DNA of 5,454 bases, taken from contig JAEZHP010000014.1 of assembly GCA_023416515.1 (NCBI GenBank), positions 1 to 5,454 on the forward strand. Direction: 5' to 3'. Position numbers and translations under genes: made by a program. The number at the start of each line of letters is the position of its first letter. Within the stretch, counting starts at the first letter, position 1. The DNA comes from Pseudomonadota bacterium. Lineage in GTDB: Bacteria > Pseudomonadota > Alphaproteobacteria > Sphingomonadales > Sphingomonadaceae. The notes below the pieces were generated by a model. It did not search any database. It had not been told where the DNA came from and was given only the letters and a program-made list of their open reading frames with translations. Of the stretch, positions 5,413-5,454 are shown piece after piece.

Positions 5413-5454
5413 GTCTCACCCGCAAAACGACTAATGAGTGTTGCATGCTGGGCC
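5413..5454. other. right-edge sequence, nothing identifiable
   Basis: Forty-two bases follow the last stop. There is no terminator hairpin. An ATG at 5434 opens a frame running off the edge but has no ribosome-binding site, so it is not called. Confidence 0.5.

Overview
This 5.45-kb window looks like chromosomal DNA from a GC-rich bacterium. I infer Chloroflexota, perhaps Thermomicrobia. The basis is the exported alpha/beta hydrolase, whose Tat signal is followed by a T/P/V/A-rich linker of a style I associate with secreted proteins of that group. The actinobacterial-style tandem helix-turn-helix protein at the right end also fits. No marker gene is present, so the taxonomy is a guess.

Left part (1-1737): after about 340 bases with no convincing gene comes a minus-strand, Tat-exported serine hydrolase of the FrsA / 2,6-dihydroxypseudooxynicotine-hydrolase type. 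It begins at a GTG behind a perfect AGGAGG site, and its leader carries a long imperfect hairpin.

Middle (1738-2559): mostly non-coding, with one doubtful small plus-strand reading frame (2155-2487).

Right part (2560-5412): an accessory-looking group of four genes. They are a DUF4238 protein (+), an XRE-family regulator (+) 64 bases behind it with an operator-like dyad in the gap, an unrecognised 266-residue protein (-) that converges on and overlaps the regulator by 17 bases, and, divergent from it, a stand-alone tandem helix-turn-helix protein (+). Base composition is mosaic. Hand-counted 60-base lines in the hydrolase and the XRE gene are about 67-68% GC, while several lines in DUF4238 and the 266-residue gene are 40-57%, which suggests acquisition from elsewhere.

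The most interesting possibility is that the DUF4238, XRE and 266-residue genes form a small self-regulated accessory module of unknown function. A second puzzle is the start of the tandem helix-turn-helix gene: the only ATG with a ribosome-binding site lies in a different frame and opens a 27-codon minigene. No rRNA, tRNA, CRISPR array or insertion sequence was seen.
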